Made by a program: the position numbers and the translations under genes. Below, piece by piece: positions 36,814 through 44,188 of a DNA stretch of 64,000 bases (position 1 is the stretch's first letter; each line of letters opens with the position of its first letter). Under the pieces are notes generated by a model. The model was not told the origin of the DNA, ran no database searches, and saw nothing but the letters and a program-made list of their open reading frames with translations. The stretch is taken from the NCBI RefSeq assembly GCF_011516835.1, contig NZ_WOTB01000020.1, forward strand, positions 1 to 64,000, in the 5' to 3' direction. Source of the DNA: Acetobacter musti. Lineage in GTDB: Bacteria; Pseudomonadota; Alphaproteobacteria; Acetobacterales; Acetobacteraceae.

Positions 36814-37056
36814 TCAGGTGCCCAGAAGCTCGTCCAGTCCTGACCGGCTTTTATGTGTGTCCGCCGTGACTGATATGATCCCCGACCGCCGATCCAGCCA
36901 CAGATCAAGCTGCTTTCGATCCCACAGACAGCGTGAGCCAATCCGGAACGGCGCTATTTCACTCGCGACCCTGTCCCGGAACAGGCTTTCAGATATGCCA
37001 ATGTATCTCGCCGCCTCTCTGGCTGGCAGGCCTCGTGGCGTGATGGCGTCACTCAT
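36814..37056 (-). CDS. excisionase-like HTH protein (AlpA/MerR-type)
   Basis: Small DNA-binding protein. Residues 6-60 form a winged helix-turn-helix of the excisionase/AlpA type: GLPAREAARYIGISESLFRD, then APFRIGSRCLWDRKQLDLWLD. Directly upstream of int, so a recombination directionality factor is the most likely role; a regulator is possible. The ATG at 37056 lies within the end of the previous gene. 80 residues. Confidence 0.8.
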   Translation of the reverse strand: MSDAITPRGLPAREAARYIGISESLFRDRVASEIAPFRIGSRCLWDRKQLDLWLDRRSGIISVTADTHKSRSGLDELLGT

Positions 37057-37561
37057 CGGCTGCCGCCTTTTCAAAGGCACGCACAACCTCACATGAGGCA
37101 ACCTGACTCCACTTATCCTGCGGATCTTTCTCGCGTGCTTCGATTTCAAGAGCCTTCCCAACCGCCCCAAACCTATCAGTCGGAAAAATCCCCCGGTCGC
37201 AATGTGGGCACGTCGGCACTGTTCCGCGCCTGCGCCATGCTTTCTCTATAGTTTGTGCGGACTTCAGGCGAAGCGTCTTTATCTCGCGCTCACGCTGCTG
37301 GCGTTTGGCATGAACGACATCGTTCCACCGCTTTCTGTATTCATCCAGACACCTATGGAGAGCCCAGAAAGCGGACACCTGTTTTCCGCAATCCTTGCAT
37401 GTGACCACATCACCGTTTGAATCAAGAAGAAGAGCGGGATGAGTGCAGTTTTCCTCCCCGCCGATACCGGCAATTCTTCCGTAAGAGGTGTTTCGCTTCT
37501 CAAACAGATATTCGCCGATACTGACGACATTGTTCGGCATTTCTTCTGCGTCATCACTCAT
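37049..37561 (-). CDS. phage protein with paired zinc-binding cysteines
   Basis: Unrecognised 170-residue protein. It has two putative zinc sites: VTCKDCGKQVSAFWALHRC in the middle and PTCPHCDRGIF near the C-terminus, joined by a basic helical stretch rich in Arg/Gln. A nucleic-acid binding role is plausible. The ATG at 37561 overlaps the preceding gene by 8 bases; upstream codons of the open frame are antisense-type noise. Confidence 0.75.
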   Translation of the reverse strand: MSDDAEEMPNNVVSIGEYLFEKRNTSYGRIAGIGGEENCTHPALLLDSNGDVVTCKDCGKQVSAFWALHRCLDEYRKRWNDVVHAKRQQREREIKTLRLKSAQTIEKAWRRRGTVPTCPHCDRGIFPTDRFGAVGKALEIEAREKDPQDKWSQVASCEVVRAFEKAAADE

Positions 37562-37886
37562 CGGCGCTCTCCGGCGGCGCGGGGATTTCCATGAAGTGCG
37601 TGGGCTCGACCATATCAAGCTCGTCGCACCAGACGCCGTTTCGGCTACTTCCGAGGAACACGTCAGGTTCTCCTGCAATGCACAGAAGAGCATTTGGGAC
37701 ATCTCTGTCTTTCGCCTCAGCAATCGGCCGCCACGGTGACGGGGCTGCGGCCAGGGCGGCTTTTATTACCGGCGCAACGTAGTCCCTGTGTCTGACTTTC
37801 GTGAAATCCGCTGCCCGATGCCAGTCGCTTTCACCATGGGCAGCGGCTGCTCCGGCCTCGATCATCTCCGGCGTCGGTTCACGCAT
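37554..37886 (-). CDS. phage protein, DUF551-like C-terminus
   Basis: 110 residues. The middle starts with WRPIAEAKDRD and the end contains PTHFMEIPAPP, the pattern of the DUF551 family, found in many phages and of unknown function. It overlaps both neighbours by 8 bases. Confidence 0.7.
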   Translation of the reverse strand: MREPTPEMIEAGAAAAHGESDWHRAADFTKVRHRDYVAPVIKAALAAAPSPWRPIAEAKDRDVPNALLCIAGEPDVFLGSSRNGVWCDELDMVEPTHFMEIPAPPESADE

Positions 37887-38196
37887 CGCCGATCTCCTTC
37901 ATCGCTGCGTCGATTGCATCGTTGAAATTGCGTCCCTTGAGGGCGTTAACACGATGGTTTGGCGCGAATATGCAATCCCCGTTCATGTAGACCATTCCGG
38001 TTTTGAACTGTCGGGCAAGCCAGTCCAGCCGCTCCGTATCCTTCGCTCTCTCCGCCCGCTCCAGTTCGCGGCCGCGCTGTTCGGCTTCAGTGATATGTGC
38101 CTCTGCTACGGGAAGTGATGATATTCCACCGTGCCCCCAGATTAACTCACCTCGAAGTTCCCGAACCTGCTCTTCCCGCGTCCTCTTACCAGACAT
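37879..38196 (-). CDS. hypothetical phage protein
   Basis: 105 residues, mostly helical, with a charged central coil (AEQRGRELERAERAKDTERL) and a C-terminal FNDAIDAAMKEI. The DxxRLDWLARQ...AIDAAM layout is common in early phage proteins of unknown function. The ATG at 38196 is chosen because it falls in the last codons of the upstream small gene. Confidence 0.65.
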   Translation of the reverse strand: MSGKRTREEQVRELRGELIWGHGGISSLPVAEAHITEAEQRGRELERAERAKDTERLDWLARQFKTGMVYMNGDCIFAPNHRVNALKGRNFNDAIDAAMKEIGDA

Positions 38197-38308
38197 ACAT
38201 CGCCTCCCTGTCTTCATCAGTAATCGGATTTCTCTTTTGCCAGTCGTTCAGCATCGCGATCCCATATGCCGAAACGAAGGTGAGCGCGAACGTTAGGAAC
38301 GCGTGCAC
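38186..38308 (-). CDS. small phage membrane protein (40 aa)
   Basis: A GTG-started 40-residue frame whose first 20 residues are a membrane helix (FLTFALTFVSAYGIAML) and whose tail is polar (NDWQKRNPITDEDREAMYVW). It fills the gap between two neighbours, overlapping each (16 and 11 bases), as do the other genes of this operon. The role is unknown. Confidence 0.55.
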   Translation of the reverse strand: MHAFLTFALTFVSAYGIAMLNDWQKRNPITDEDREAMYVW

Positions 38309-38709
38309 GGCGGTTCGTCCGGGAGGCTGCGGATGGCGCTTGCGCTGTGCTTGCACCCGTTATTGTGCCATTGCTCCGGCATAGAAAAATCAGGAAGTTT
38401 CTCAGCTTCACACACCTTCGCGCAACGCTCGCGTTCGGCGCGCAGGAGGGCGGTGAGTTCGTCGGGTGTGGGGCACGAGCCAAGATATGTGTGATACTTC
38501 GCGACTTCCTTTCCTTGCCAGTAATCATCGGATCCAAACACCCATAGCCATTCGTATGGAAAATTTTCGCTAAGCCTGATCTGCATCCAAAGAACAGGGA
38601 ACGAGTGTTGATTTCCTTCCTTCTGCTTTAACCAATGCCACCCTGACATACCGGGATCTTTGGGATACCCCGGCCGCTCTTTATCCGGCCAGCCGTTTGC
38701 GTGGGTCAT
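38293..38709 (-). CDS. hypothetical phage protein
   Basis: 138 residues with many aromatic residues in the first half (PGMSGWHWLKQKEG, YEWLWVFGSDDYWQ) and a helical CPTPDELTALLRAERERCAK segment, a motif repeated in many early phage proteins. Function unknown. Confidence 0.65.
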   Translation of the reverse strand: MTHANGWPDKERPGYPKDPGMSGWHWLKQKEGNQHSFPVLWMQIRLSENFPYEWLWVFGSDDYWQGKEVAKYHTYLGSCPTPDELTALLRAERERCAKVCEAEKLPDFSMPEQWHNNGCKHSASAIRSLPDEPPCTRS

Positions 38710-38743
38710 GGGGGCGGCTCCGTGTTCATTTCTGGTGTCGGGG

Positions 38744-39094
38744 TCATGGTGCTAGCCCCTCTTGCTGAATGGGCCGCGAATACAGGAGGCATATTTCACC
38801 GTCTTCTGTGTCGAATGCGCCCACCATCCTCCACCCGTCTTTGCCGTGATATGACGGGCGTCCAATCTGGTTGAGATGTTTTGCTTCGAGTGCTTCGCTT
38901 TCTTCCATCATTGATGCGGGCATATCGTCCGACCAGTAACGGAGTTCTATGGTATAGCGGCGGCAGATTTCGGTGCATTCGCGCATGCTTTTTTCGTCGT
39001 CACCGAACCACTCCGCAAATTTTGGAAACGGGACGCCGTCTTTTCTCACGTCCTGTGTCCAATACTCGAAATATTGAATACTTCCCGGTGTCAT
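38744..39094 (-). CDS. hypothetical phage protein
   Basis: 116-residue acidic protein of unknown role, rich in Trp and Tyr (FEYWTQDVRKDGVPFPKFAEWF). The ATG at 39094 overlaps the upstream stop by ATGA, which supports it over the upstream alternative at 39157. Confidence 0.65.
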   Translation of the reverse strand: MTPGSIQYFEYWTQDVRKDGVPFPKFAEWFGDDEKSMRECTEICRRYTIELRYWSDDMPASMMEESEALEAKHLNQIGRPSYHGKDGWRMVGAFDTEDGEICLLYSRPIQQEGLAP

Positions 39095-39480
39095 GGCGTC
39101 GGCTCCGCGTTCAGGACATATTTGGCACGAGAGATATTGAAAGGAAAAGAAACCCACTGATTTCCTGTGACAGCACCACGTGAATTCACTCTTTCAGCGC
39201 TCTTCACGAGGTTTACAAGCGCGCCCCGCAACCGTTCGTTCTCAGCGCGGGCTTTCACGAGAGCCGCAAGATGGTCGGACTGGCGGACGCATGGCACGGG
39301 GTCTCGAACTGTCCCAAGGGTCGTGACAACTGGCACATCATCCGCGACCGGGGTGCCGATTGCGCGGATAGCATCTTCTATAGGAAGAATCTCACCACCG
39401 TTATAATGTGCCTGCCGCCTCTCCTCTGTAAGCGGCAACTGCACGAAATATCCGGCGGGGGTTTTAATGGGGTTGGTCAT
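39091..39480 (-). CDS. hypothetical phage protein
   Basis: 129 residues. It has an N-terminal YFVQLPLTEERRQAHYNGG segment and a short helical coil (LAALVKARAENERLRGALVN) of the type seen in several phage proteins. It overlaps recT by ATGA. Function unknown. Confidence 0.65.
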   Translation of the reverse strand: MTNPIKTPAGYFVQLPLTEERRQAHYNGGEILPIEDAIRAIGTPVADDVPVVTTLGTVRDPVPCVRQSDHLAALVKARAENERLRGALVNLVKSAERVNSRGAVTGNQWVSFPFNISRAKYVLNAEPTP

Positions 39481-40280
39481 GCCGGGATCTCCGCAAGATC
39501 GTCATGAACAACTGTCTGCGGAAATGATCCGCGCTTATCAGCAATCATATCGAATACGGCTTGCGCGACATCGGAAGCGATTGGCCTGCCTGCAGCCTCG
39601 GCTTTCTGGATCGTCTCGTCCCAAAGCGCATATTGCCGGTCACAGCACTCAGCATCACGGCAGCTCTCGAGCCGCGTAGTCCAGACGGCGAGGTGATCTA
39701 CTGGCCTGTCCTGCTGTATTGTGCGCGTCTGCGCTGGAGTGACGTCAACTGTCTCATGATGCGGAGGGGCTGAATCAAATTCTTCTGGCGCATACACTCC
39801 GAGCATTACCTCCGGAACGTGCCTGCGTGCCCAAACTCTGGCGCCGTGGTACGACAACATCTGATCTGGCGTTTTCGTCCACCACTGATTGTCTGTTTTG
39901 GCATCCTTCAAAACCACATCGACAGTGCGAGGGCTTTTCTCGCCTCGGATATGCCCGATAACCGTAATCTTTCGATTATCGCCAGATCCGGCGAACTCAT
40001 AGTTCAGCCGACCTTCAAGGACACCACTCGTCTGCACAGCGGCCGCTATAAGTTTTCCCTCGAACGTCATCTTGCCGCGGACAACGGCCGTCGCCTGCGC
40101 CACCGCGAACGGGGACATCTGCCACCGCATCGCCTGTTCAATTACCATCAGGCAGTCACCTGGGCTTCCCTGAAGATGCTGAGGGACCATCTTTGCAGCT
40201 GACATTGCCTTTGCGAGCTGCATGGCGCCCTGCATCCCATCAATTGAGAAGCCGCCTGCTGCTGTAAGAGCATTGCTCAT
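39477..40280 (-). CDS. recT: RecT-family single-strand annealing protein
   Basis: Phage recombinase that anneals complementary DNA strands during replication-linked recombination. The hallmark region is QMLSYHGARVWARRHVPEVM followed by LGVYAPEEF, and the upstream part has MVIEQAMRWQMSPFAVAQAT. At 267 residues it is typical. It overlaps both neighbours by ATGA. No exonuclease partner (RecE or lambda Exo type) is evident in the operon, although several neighbours are unassigned. Confidence 0.85.
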   Translation of the reverse strand: MSNALTAAGGFSIDGMQGAMQLAKAMSAAKMVPQHLQGSPGDCLMVIEQAMRWQMSPFAVAQATAVVRGKMTFEGKLIAAAVQTSGVLEGRLNYEFAGSGDNRKITVIGHIRGEKSPRTVDVVLKDAKTDNQWWTKTPDQMLSYHGARVWARRHVPEVMLGVYAPEEFDSAPPHHETVDVTPAQTRTIQQDRPVDHLAVWTTRLESCRDAECCDRQYALWDETIQKAEAAGRPIASDVAQAVFDMIADKRGSFPQTVVHDDLAEIPA

Positions 40281-40744
40281 CGTGCCAAATCCTTTCTCGC
40301 GCGCACCACAATGTGCGGCTCGCCGCCATTGCTCAGTGTCGCGCCTGGTATCGTCTGACCCTGCTTCAGGGCGTCAGTCAGTTCAGCGCGCTTTAGTTTT
40401 GGCAGCTGACGCTCAAAGAACTCAGGACACTGTTTTCTAAGTTTCGCCTCATCAGTAACGATTGCCTTGATCGCCGACCGCGCCAGATCGGCTTCGTAGT
40501 GCCGCGACTGGTAACCTGTGACGCCGTTCTGCAGCATGTCCGCAGCAATCCTGCCACGGAGTAGTTCTCGCGCTGCCTTCGCCGCTTTTTCGATAGCCTC
40601 CAGAGCCGGGACGGCCTCGATAGCCTCCTGATCCGCCCTGTTCTCATCAGACCGGGCCAGAGCGACGACAGACATCCACTGATCCACAGTCTGCTTCACA
40701 TAGTCCCTGTGTATCTCGTTTATTGTTTCCAGCAGCGTTGGCAT
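40277..40744 (-). CDS. hypothetical phage protein upstream of recT
   Basis: 155-residue, strongly helical protein (EAVPALEAIEKAAKAARELL and later DEAKLRKQCPEFFERQLPKL). Its tight TGATG and ATGA coupling to recT suggests a job in the same DNA-recombination step. A nuclease or Gp157-like role cannot be shown from the sequence. Confidence 0.65.
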   Translation of the reverse strand: MPTLLETINEIHRDYVKQTVDQWMSVVALARSDENRADQEAIEAVPALEAIEKAAKAARELLRGRIAADMLQNGVTGYQSRHYEADLARSAIKAIVTDEAKLRKQCPEFFERQLPKLKRAELTDALKQGQTIPGATLSNGGEPHIVVRARKDLAR

Positions 40745-41079
40745 CACTCGCCCCCAATCGCCGGATTACGCGGCACCGCTTCAACCTCCAGCCAGGCGCT
40801 CGCAGCCGAGAACGCCGCCGCCAGCAGCACGCGCGCTGCCTTCACGCCATGCACGAGAGCATCGCCCGTCCGCTCGTATGCGATAACGAACACGGACCGG
40901 TTCTCGCGCTCTGTCACACGCCGGATTTCCCGGCCAAGATCGCTGATCCGCATGTTCGCCGCGCGCAGCGATCCGTGCATGAACAGATACTCCTCGCGCA
41001 TGTTCTCCAGCACTTCTTCACACTTCTTATCGTCGCGGGTGCGGATGGCGCGGGTGAGGATTTCCATGTTGTTGAGCAT
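40744..41079 (-). CDS. hypothetical phage protein
   Basis: 111 residues, helical, with MEILTRAIRTRDDKKCEEVL at the N-terminus. The central part is Arg-rich and an Ala-rich helix (AARVLLAAAFSAASAWLEVE) lies near the end. The ATG at 41079 is coupled to the upstream stop by TGATG. Confidence 0.6.
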   Translation of the reverse strand: MLNNMEILTRAIRTRDDKKCEEVLENMREEYLFMHGSLRAANMRISDLGREIRRVTERENRSVFVIAYERTGDALVHGVKAARVLLAAAFSAASAWLEVEAVPRNPAIGGE

Positions 41080-41363
41080 CACTGATCCTCCGGCCGGCGA
41101 GCGCCAATCGTCTCGGCATCCTCGCGCATTTCCTCGGCGCACGCTTCAATGTTCTCGATCACGTCATGAACCTTCAGCCGCGCTGACGTGTCGTCCAGCG
41201 TCGCCAGTTGCTCGCGTGCGAACCGTGCCGCTGATTCAAGACGAGCCACCACACCCGCTACAATCTTCTGGTCACGCTGCTTGGACGGCGGAAAGAACGC
41301 GCGCACGTATCCCGGATCACCCGCGAGCGCAGGATTGAACGCCATTCCGTTTGAATGGGGCAT
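41079..41363 (-). CDS. hypothetical phage protein
   Basis: 94 residues; the second half is a continuous helix (ARFAREQLATLDDTSARLKV) with possible coiled-coil character. AAGGAG stands just before the ATG. Function unknown. Confidence 0.65.
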   Translation of the reverse strand: MPHSNGMAFNPALAGDPGYVRAFFPPSKQRDQKIVAGVVARLESAARFAREQLATLDDTSARLKVHDVIENIEACAEEMREDAETIGARRPEDQ

Positions 41364-41386
41364 TATTGTTCTCCTTGGAGAATTAC

Positions 41387-41563
41387 TTAGAAGCCAGCGT
41401 CTTCAAACTGCTCAATAAGCTGATTTACTGTCCATTCGCCGATATCAGCATTTTCCCGTCTGATATCGCGCAGAAAATCGTATGCAATGCGCGGCCTCTC
41501 AACAGAAACCGAATCAAACCGTCCGGCATCGGAAAGAAGATTGTCGAAGTCATCACTGTCCAT
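41387..41563 (-). CDS. small acidic phage protein (58 aa)
   Basis: A 58-residue frame with a very good AGGAG seven bases before its ATG. The sequence is acidic and aromatic (MDSDDFDNLLSDAGRF, then ENADIGEWTVNQLIEQFEDAGF). Small acidic early proteins of this size are often inhibitors or DNA mimics, but no function is shown here. Confidence 0.65.
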   Translation of the reverse strand: MDSDDFDNLLSDAGRFDSVSVERPRIAYDFLRDIRRENADIGEWTVNQLIEQFEDAGF

Positions 41564-41638
41564 TTTGGTTCTCCTCAGAGAAATACTCGGCCAATTCGGC
41601 CACGTAACCGGGACCGAAGCCCCGGAAGCGCGGTGGAA

Positions 41639-41728
41639 TCAGAGTTGCGACACGGCTTCTAGAAAAACCGCGCAGATACCTGCCTCAATCGCAATCAGTG
41701 CGCCCAGGCATGTGAGGGCCATTCTCAT
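41639..41728 (-). CDS. very small phage membrane peptide (29 aa)
   Basis: A strong AGGAGGG precedes the ATG by four bases, and the ATG overlaps the upstream stop by ATGA. The 29 residues are nearly all one hydrophobic helix (MRMALTCLGALIAIEAGICA). The strength of the ribosome site makes it more likely real than its length suggests. Bases 41564-41638 show no further clear gene. Confidence 0.5.
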   Translation of the reverse strand: MRMALTCLGALIAIEAGICAVFLEAVSQL

Positions 41729-41940
41729 ACCGCCCTCCTGAACTGCACGTGGATGACGTTATCGATCGCCTCAAACTCCAGCCGATCAGACGGCCACGAA
41801 ACGACATTCCCGTTGTCCAGGAGGATTTCCGGTTCTCCGTTCAGGCATCTCCCTGTGATCAGTCCCAAACGCCCTGCCGACATTGCATCAGCTTTCGGGT
41901 AAATACCGGTCGGGAGCAGTATAACCCGTCGCCCGATCAT
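41725..41940 (-). CDS. hypothetical phage protein
   Basis: 71-residue beta-rich protein (IGRRVILLPTGIYPKAD, GEPEILLDNGNVVSWP) with a small-barrel look. The ATG at 41940 overlaps the upstream stop by ATGA. Function unknown. Confidence 0.65.
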   Translation of the reverse strand: MIGRRVILLPTGIYPKADAMSAGRLGLITGRCLNGEPEILLDNGNVVSWPSDRLEFEAIDNVIHVQFRRAV

Positions 41941-42221
41941 GCTGCGATCTCCCGGTGAGCGCGGTTGTGCTCGCGCTGATCGTCCGCGTGGATGCTGTCG
42001 ATCGTGTCTTCGATGGTGGAGATGCGCGCCTTCACCACTCCAAGCGTCGTATCGAGCTGGACCGGCAGTTCGTCCACTTCCGGAAGGACATCGACCATCT
42101 GGCGAGAACACGACGTCTGTGCGCGGTTGATGCTCTCTATCAGGCCCTCAATGCCCTCACCGACCACGCGTAGCGCGCGCAGTTCCGTATATGCCTGGTT
42201 CAGTTTTAATGCGTTGCTCAT
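41937..42221 (-). CDS. first gene of the leftward early operon, hypothetical
   Basis: 94-residue helical protein (YTELRALRVVGEGIEGLIES, then EVDELPVQLDTTLGVVKARI). AGGAGGATGGG precedes the ATG. It is about 30 bases from the predicted start of the leftward transcript, a place often used for antitermination or early regulatory proteins, but no such motif is seen. Confidence 0.65.
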   Translation of the reverse strand: MSNALKLNQAYTELRALRVVGEGIEGLIESINRAQTSCSRQMVDVLPEVDELPVQLDTTLGVVKARISTIEDTIDSIHADDQREHNRAHREIAA

Positions 42222-42257
42222 CCCATCCTCCTGCGCCGGGGCGCTGTTGATGGGGTG

Positions 42258-42300
42258 ATACTAGGCATTGCCTACTAAGCATGTCAATAGGCAATGCCTA
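42258..42300 (-). promoter_or_regulatory. leftward early promoter with two operator palindromes
   Basis: On the minus strand, TTGACA (42287-42282), an 18-base spacer, and TAGTAT (42263-42258) make a near-consensus promoter. The palindrome TAGGCATTGCCTA at 42262-42274 lies between -35 and -10, and TAGGCAATGCCTA at 42288-42300 abuts the -35. The same 13-bp site recurs at the repressor/cro promoter, so the repressor should shut this promoter. Confidence 0.85.
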
Positions 42301-42311
42301 TCGCGATAGAC

Positions 42312-42339
42312 AAAAAAAATCCCGCCGGGTGGGCGGGAT
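42312..42339 (-). terminator. rho-independent terminator of the 311-residue gene
   Basis: On the minus strand ATCCCGCC / GGCGGGAT forms an 8-bp stem with a short loop, followed by eight T. It lies 27 bases after the stop of the gene at 42366 and before the leftward early promoter, so it isolates the two units. Confidence 0.88.
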
Positions 42340-42365
42340 GAGGTGAGCCAGTATTTTGTGAGGAC

Positions 42366-43301
42366 TTATCCGAACGGCAGATCGATCTGGCGGGACGTCG
42401 GATGACGATGCTCTTTAACCTTCACAATCCGCGTTTCGGTTTTAAGGCCACTGTCTGTTTGCCACTGCTGAACGATAACATCACACAGTAAGATATCACC
42501 TTTAGTGAATGCCACTTCATTTCTATCTACTGCCTGAATAAAATCCTCATCTTCAATAGATGCCCATACTAAATTTTGCCCATCACTGAGTTTCCACTTG
42601 CCGTCTTCATTGAATGATAGGTTGACTATAGAAAATGCGATTGTTGAAGGCGTACTTATAATTAGGCTGTCTGAGTTTTCAGGTGGCCGAAAGGAAGCGA
42701 GGTCGTCTTTATTAACAACCGCAATAGCGCTAGCCTTGTCACAAGAAGAATCTCTAACAGAAATCGTATCAATGCCATCCTTTTCTAGTGGCTTAACAGC
42801 TAAAGCCGCAGCCTTACGAACTTTAACGTCTCGAAACAATTGCACCGTTTCTCTTGGAGCCACTATTTTTATAGGCTCGCCTGAATCATTCGGAAATTCA
42901 AGCTCTACATTCCCGTCCTCTAAAACCCGAGCTTTTCTTGCCTGACGTCCTTTTGAAAGCTTTAGTAATTTAAAAAGACCAATTACATCTTTGCCACTTA
43001 TCCCAAGAAACGCACATAGGGCGGCCAGGGCTGTTGCATTTGGCCCAACAAGAATATCTCGGGCATATTCAATCCAGCCTTGTATAAGATGGAGCTCTGC
43101 CTCAAAGGAGCCTTTAATAAAGCCAGCCTTCACACGAACTGAAAGGTTCGACTTGTCTCCATTGATGACTCGGTTAGCTTCCTCAAAAAGCTTTCCCATA
43201 GCCAGCAACGCGGGCGCAAGATCCTCAACGGCCATCTCGCCACCACTAAGGGCAGGACCATCGTAATTAATGCTCAGGAATGTGGTAGCCATGTCGTCCA
43301 T
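42366..43301 (-). CDS. hypothetical protein downstream of the repressor, rex-like position
   Basis: 311 residues (308 if the second ATG at 43292 is used). I recognise no named family, although the N-terminal layout (INYDGPALSGGEMAVEDLAP then LLAMGKLFEEANRVINGD) looks conserved in hypothetical bacterial proteins. A hydrophobic stretch at about residues 88-112 (ATALAALCAFLGIS) could be a membrane helix; beta-rich C-terminal half. It is AT-richer than neighbouring phage genes, sits between the repressor and its own terminator, and is outside the lytic operons. That pattern fits a gene expressed in the lysogen: superinfection exclusion, host defence or host modification. Confidence 0.7.
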   Translation of the reverse strand: MDDMATTFLSINYDGPALSGGEMAVEDLAPALLAMGKLFEEANRVINGDKSNLSVRVKAGFIKGSFEAELHLIQGWIEYARDILVGPNATALAALCAFLGISGKDVIGLFKLLKLSKGRQARKARVLEDGNVELEFPNDSGEPIKIVAPRETVQLFRDVKVRKAAALAVKPLEKDGIDTISVRDSSCDKASAIAVVNKDDLASFRPPENSDSLIISTPSTIAFSIVNLSFNEDGKWKLSDGQNLVWASIEDEDFIQAVDRNEVAFTKGDILLCDVIVQQWQTDSGLKTETRIVKVKEHRHPTSRQIDLPFG

Positions 43302-43488
43302 AATATCAGAATCTCTGTCAAATTTGTATTACATATACGCAGGAAGCGCCCTTCCGTAAGCGCATTCGTCCCCACATCACCGCAACAAAAATCCCCGCAT
43401 AACCCCCATCCGGATATTTTCTGTTCCCGTTAAGTTCTCATTTAGGATACAGTCTCCAAATAGTGAGACGGGGAGCGATATGGGGGAT

Positions 43489-43887
43489 TTATGCAGCGTC
43501 ACGAGAAATTGCCTCAATGAGGCTGAGGAGCCGGTCACGCATGTCAGGAGACAGAGTTCTCCACAATTCAATGATTGCGACCTCGCTCTCAGAATACGGG
43601 CCATCACCAGAAAAATCAGAGCTGATCGGTCGAGGGCTTCTTTCCGCGTCATCGATGACGACGCGCATCACAGCATCGGGAGTCCCTAAATCAGTGCCGC
43701 AAATTTCTTCGAGGCTAACGCCGTATAGATCAGCCAGAACTGGAAGCCGGTCTAAGGAAGGTTTGGAGCGGCCAATCTCCCACTGAGCAACGGAAGGCGC
43801 AGATATACCCAATTCCTGCGCCACCTTTGCTTGTGACATCCGGGTTGCTGTTCGAAGCCGTTTCAGGCGTACTGGCCATGATTCCAT
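43489..43887 (-). CDS. phage repressor (HTH XRE, short)
   Basis: CI-type repressor of the lytic operons. The HTH is at residues 6-60: LKRLRTATRMSQAKVAQELG, ISAPSVAQWEIGRSKPSLD. The rest (total 132 residues) is a helical dimerisation tail ending LWRTLSPDMRDRLLSLIEAI. It has no S24 self-cleaving peptidase domain, so SOS-driven autocleavage is not expected and induction must work differently. The ATG at 43887 is chosen because the operators and divergent promoter lie just upstream. Confidence 0.85.
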   Translation of the reverse strand: MESWPVRLKRLRTATRMSQAKVAQELGISAPSVAQWEIGRSKPSLDRLPVLADLYGVSLEEICGTDLGTPDAVMRVVIDDAERSPRPISSDFSGDGPYSESEVAIIELWRTLSPDMRDRLLSLIEAISRDAA

Positions 43888-43923
43888 AAGGCGATAATGC
43901 GTTAGGTAGTTCCTATCGTCGCC

Positions 43924-43965
43924 TAGCATTTGCCTATTGCTTTTACGCTAGGCAATGCCTATCAT
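43924..43965 (+). promoter_or_regulatory. rightward early promoter and operators
   Basis: TTGCTT (43937-43942), 17 bases, TATCAT (43960-43965). The perfect palindrome TAGGCAATGCCTA at 43949-43961 overlaps the -10, and an imperfect one (TAGCATTTGCCTA) lies at 43924-43936. The predicted transcript start is at about 43972, so the cro mRNA would be leaderless. Confidence 0.75.
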
Positions 43966-43972
43966 CCGCTGC

Positions 43973-44188
43973 ATGAAACACGATATTATCAAGCGGGCGG
44001 CGGAGGCAGTGGGTGGCGTCAATGCCCTCGCAAGGGCTTTAGGCATAAAGTCCCCCTCAATTTACTCGTGGAAAAAGATTCCTCCGCAGAGGGTTTCTGC
44101 TGTCGAGGCCGCAACGGGCATCCCGCGCGAAGAACTTCGACCTGACCTGTTCGCGCGCGCCACACCCACAACGGAGGACGCGCGATGA
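43973..44188 (+). CDS. Cro/YdaS-like antirepressor
   Basis: 71-residue HTH protein divergent from the repressor. KRAAEAVGGVNALARALGIK followed by SPSIYSWKKIPPQRVSAVEA is the YdaS/Cro layout. It should bind the same palindromes and switch off the repressor. No Shine-Dalgarno sequence precedes the ATG, which coincides with the predicted transcript start. Confidence 0.85.
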   Translation: MKHDIIKRAAEAVGGVNALARALGIKSPSIYSWKKIPPQRVSAVEAATGIPREELRPDLFARATPTTEDAR

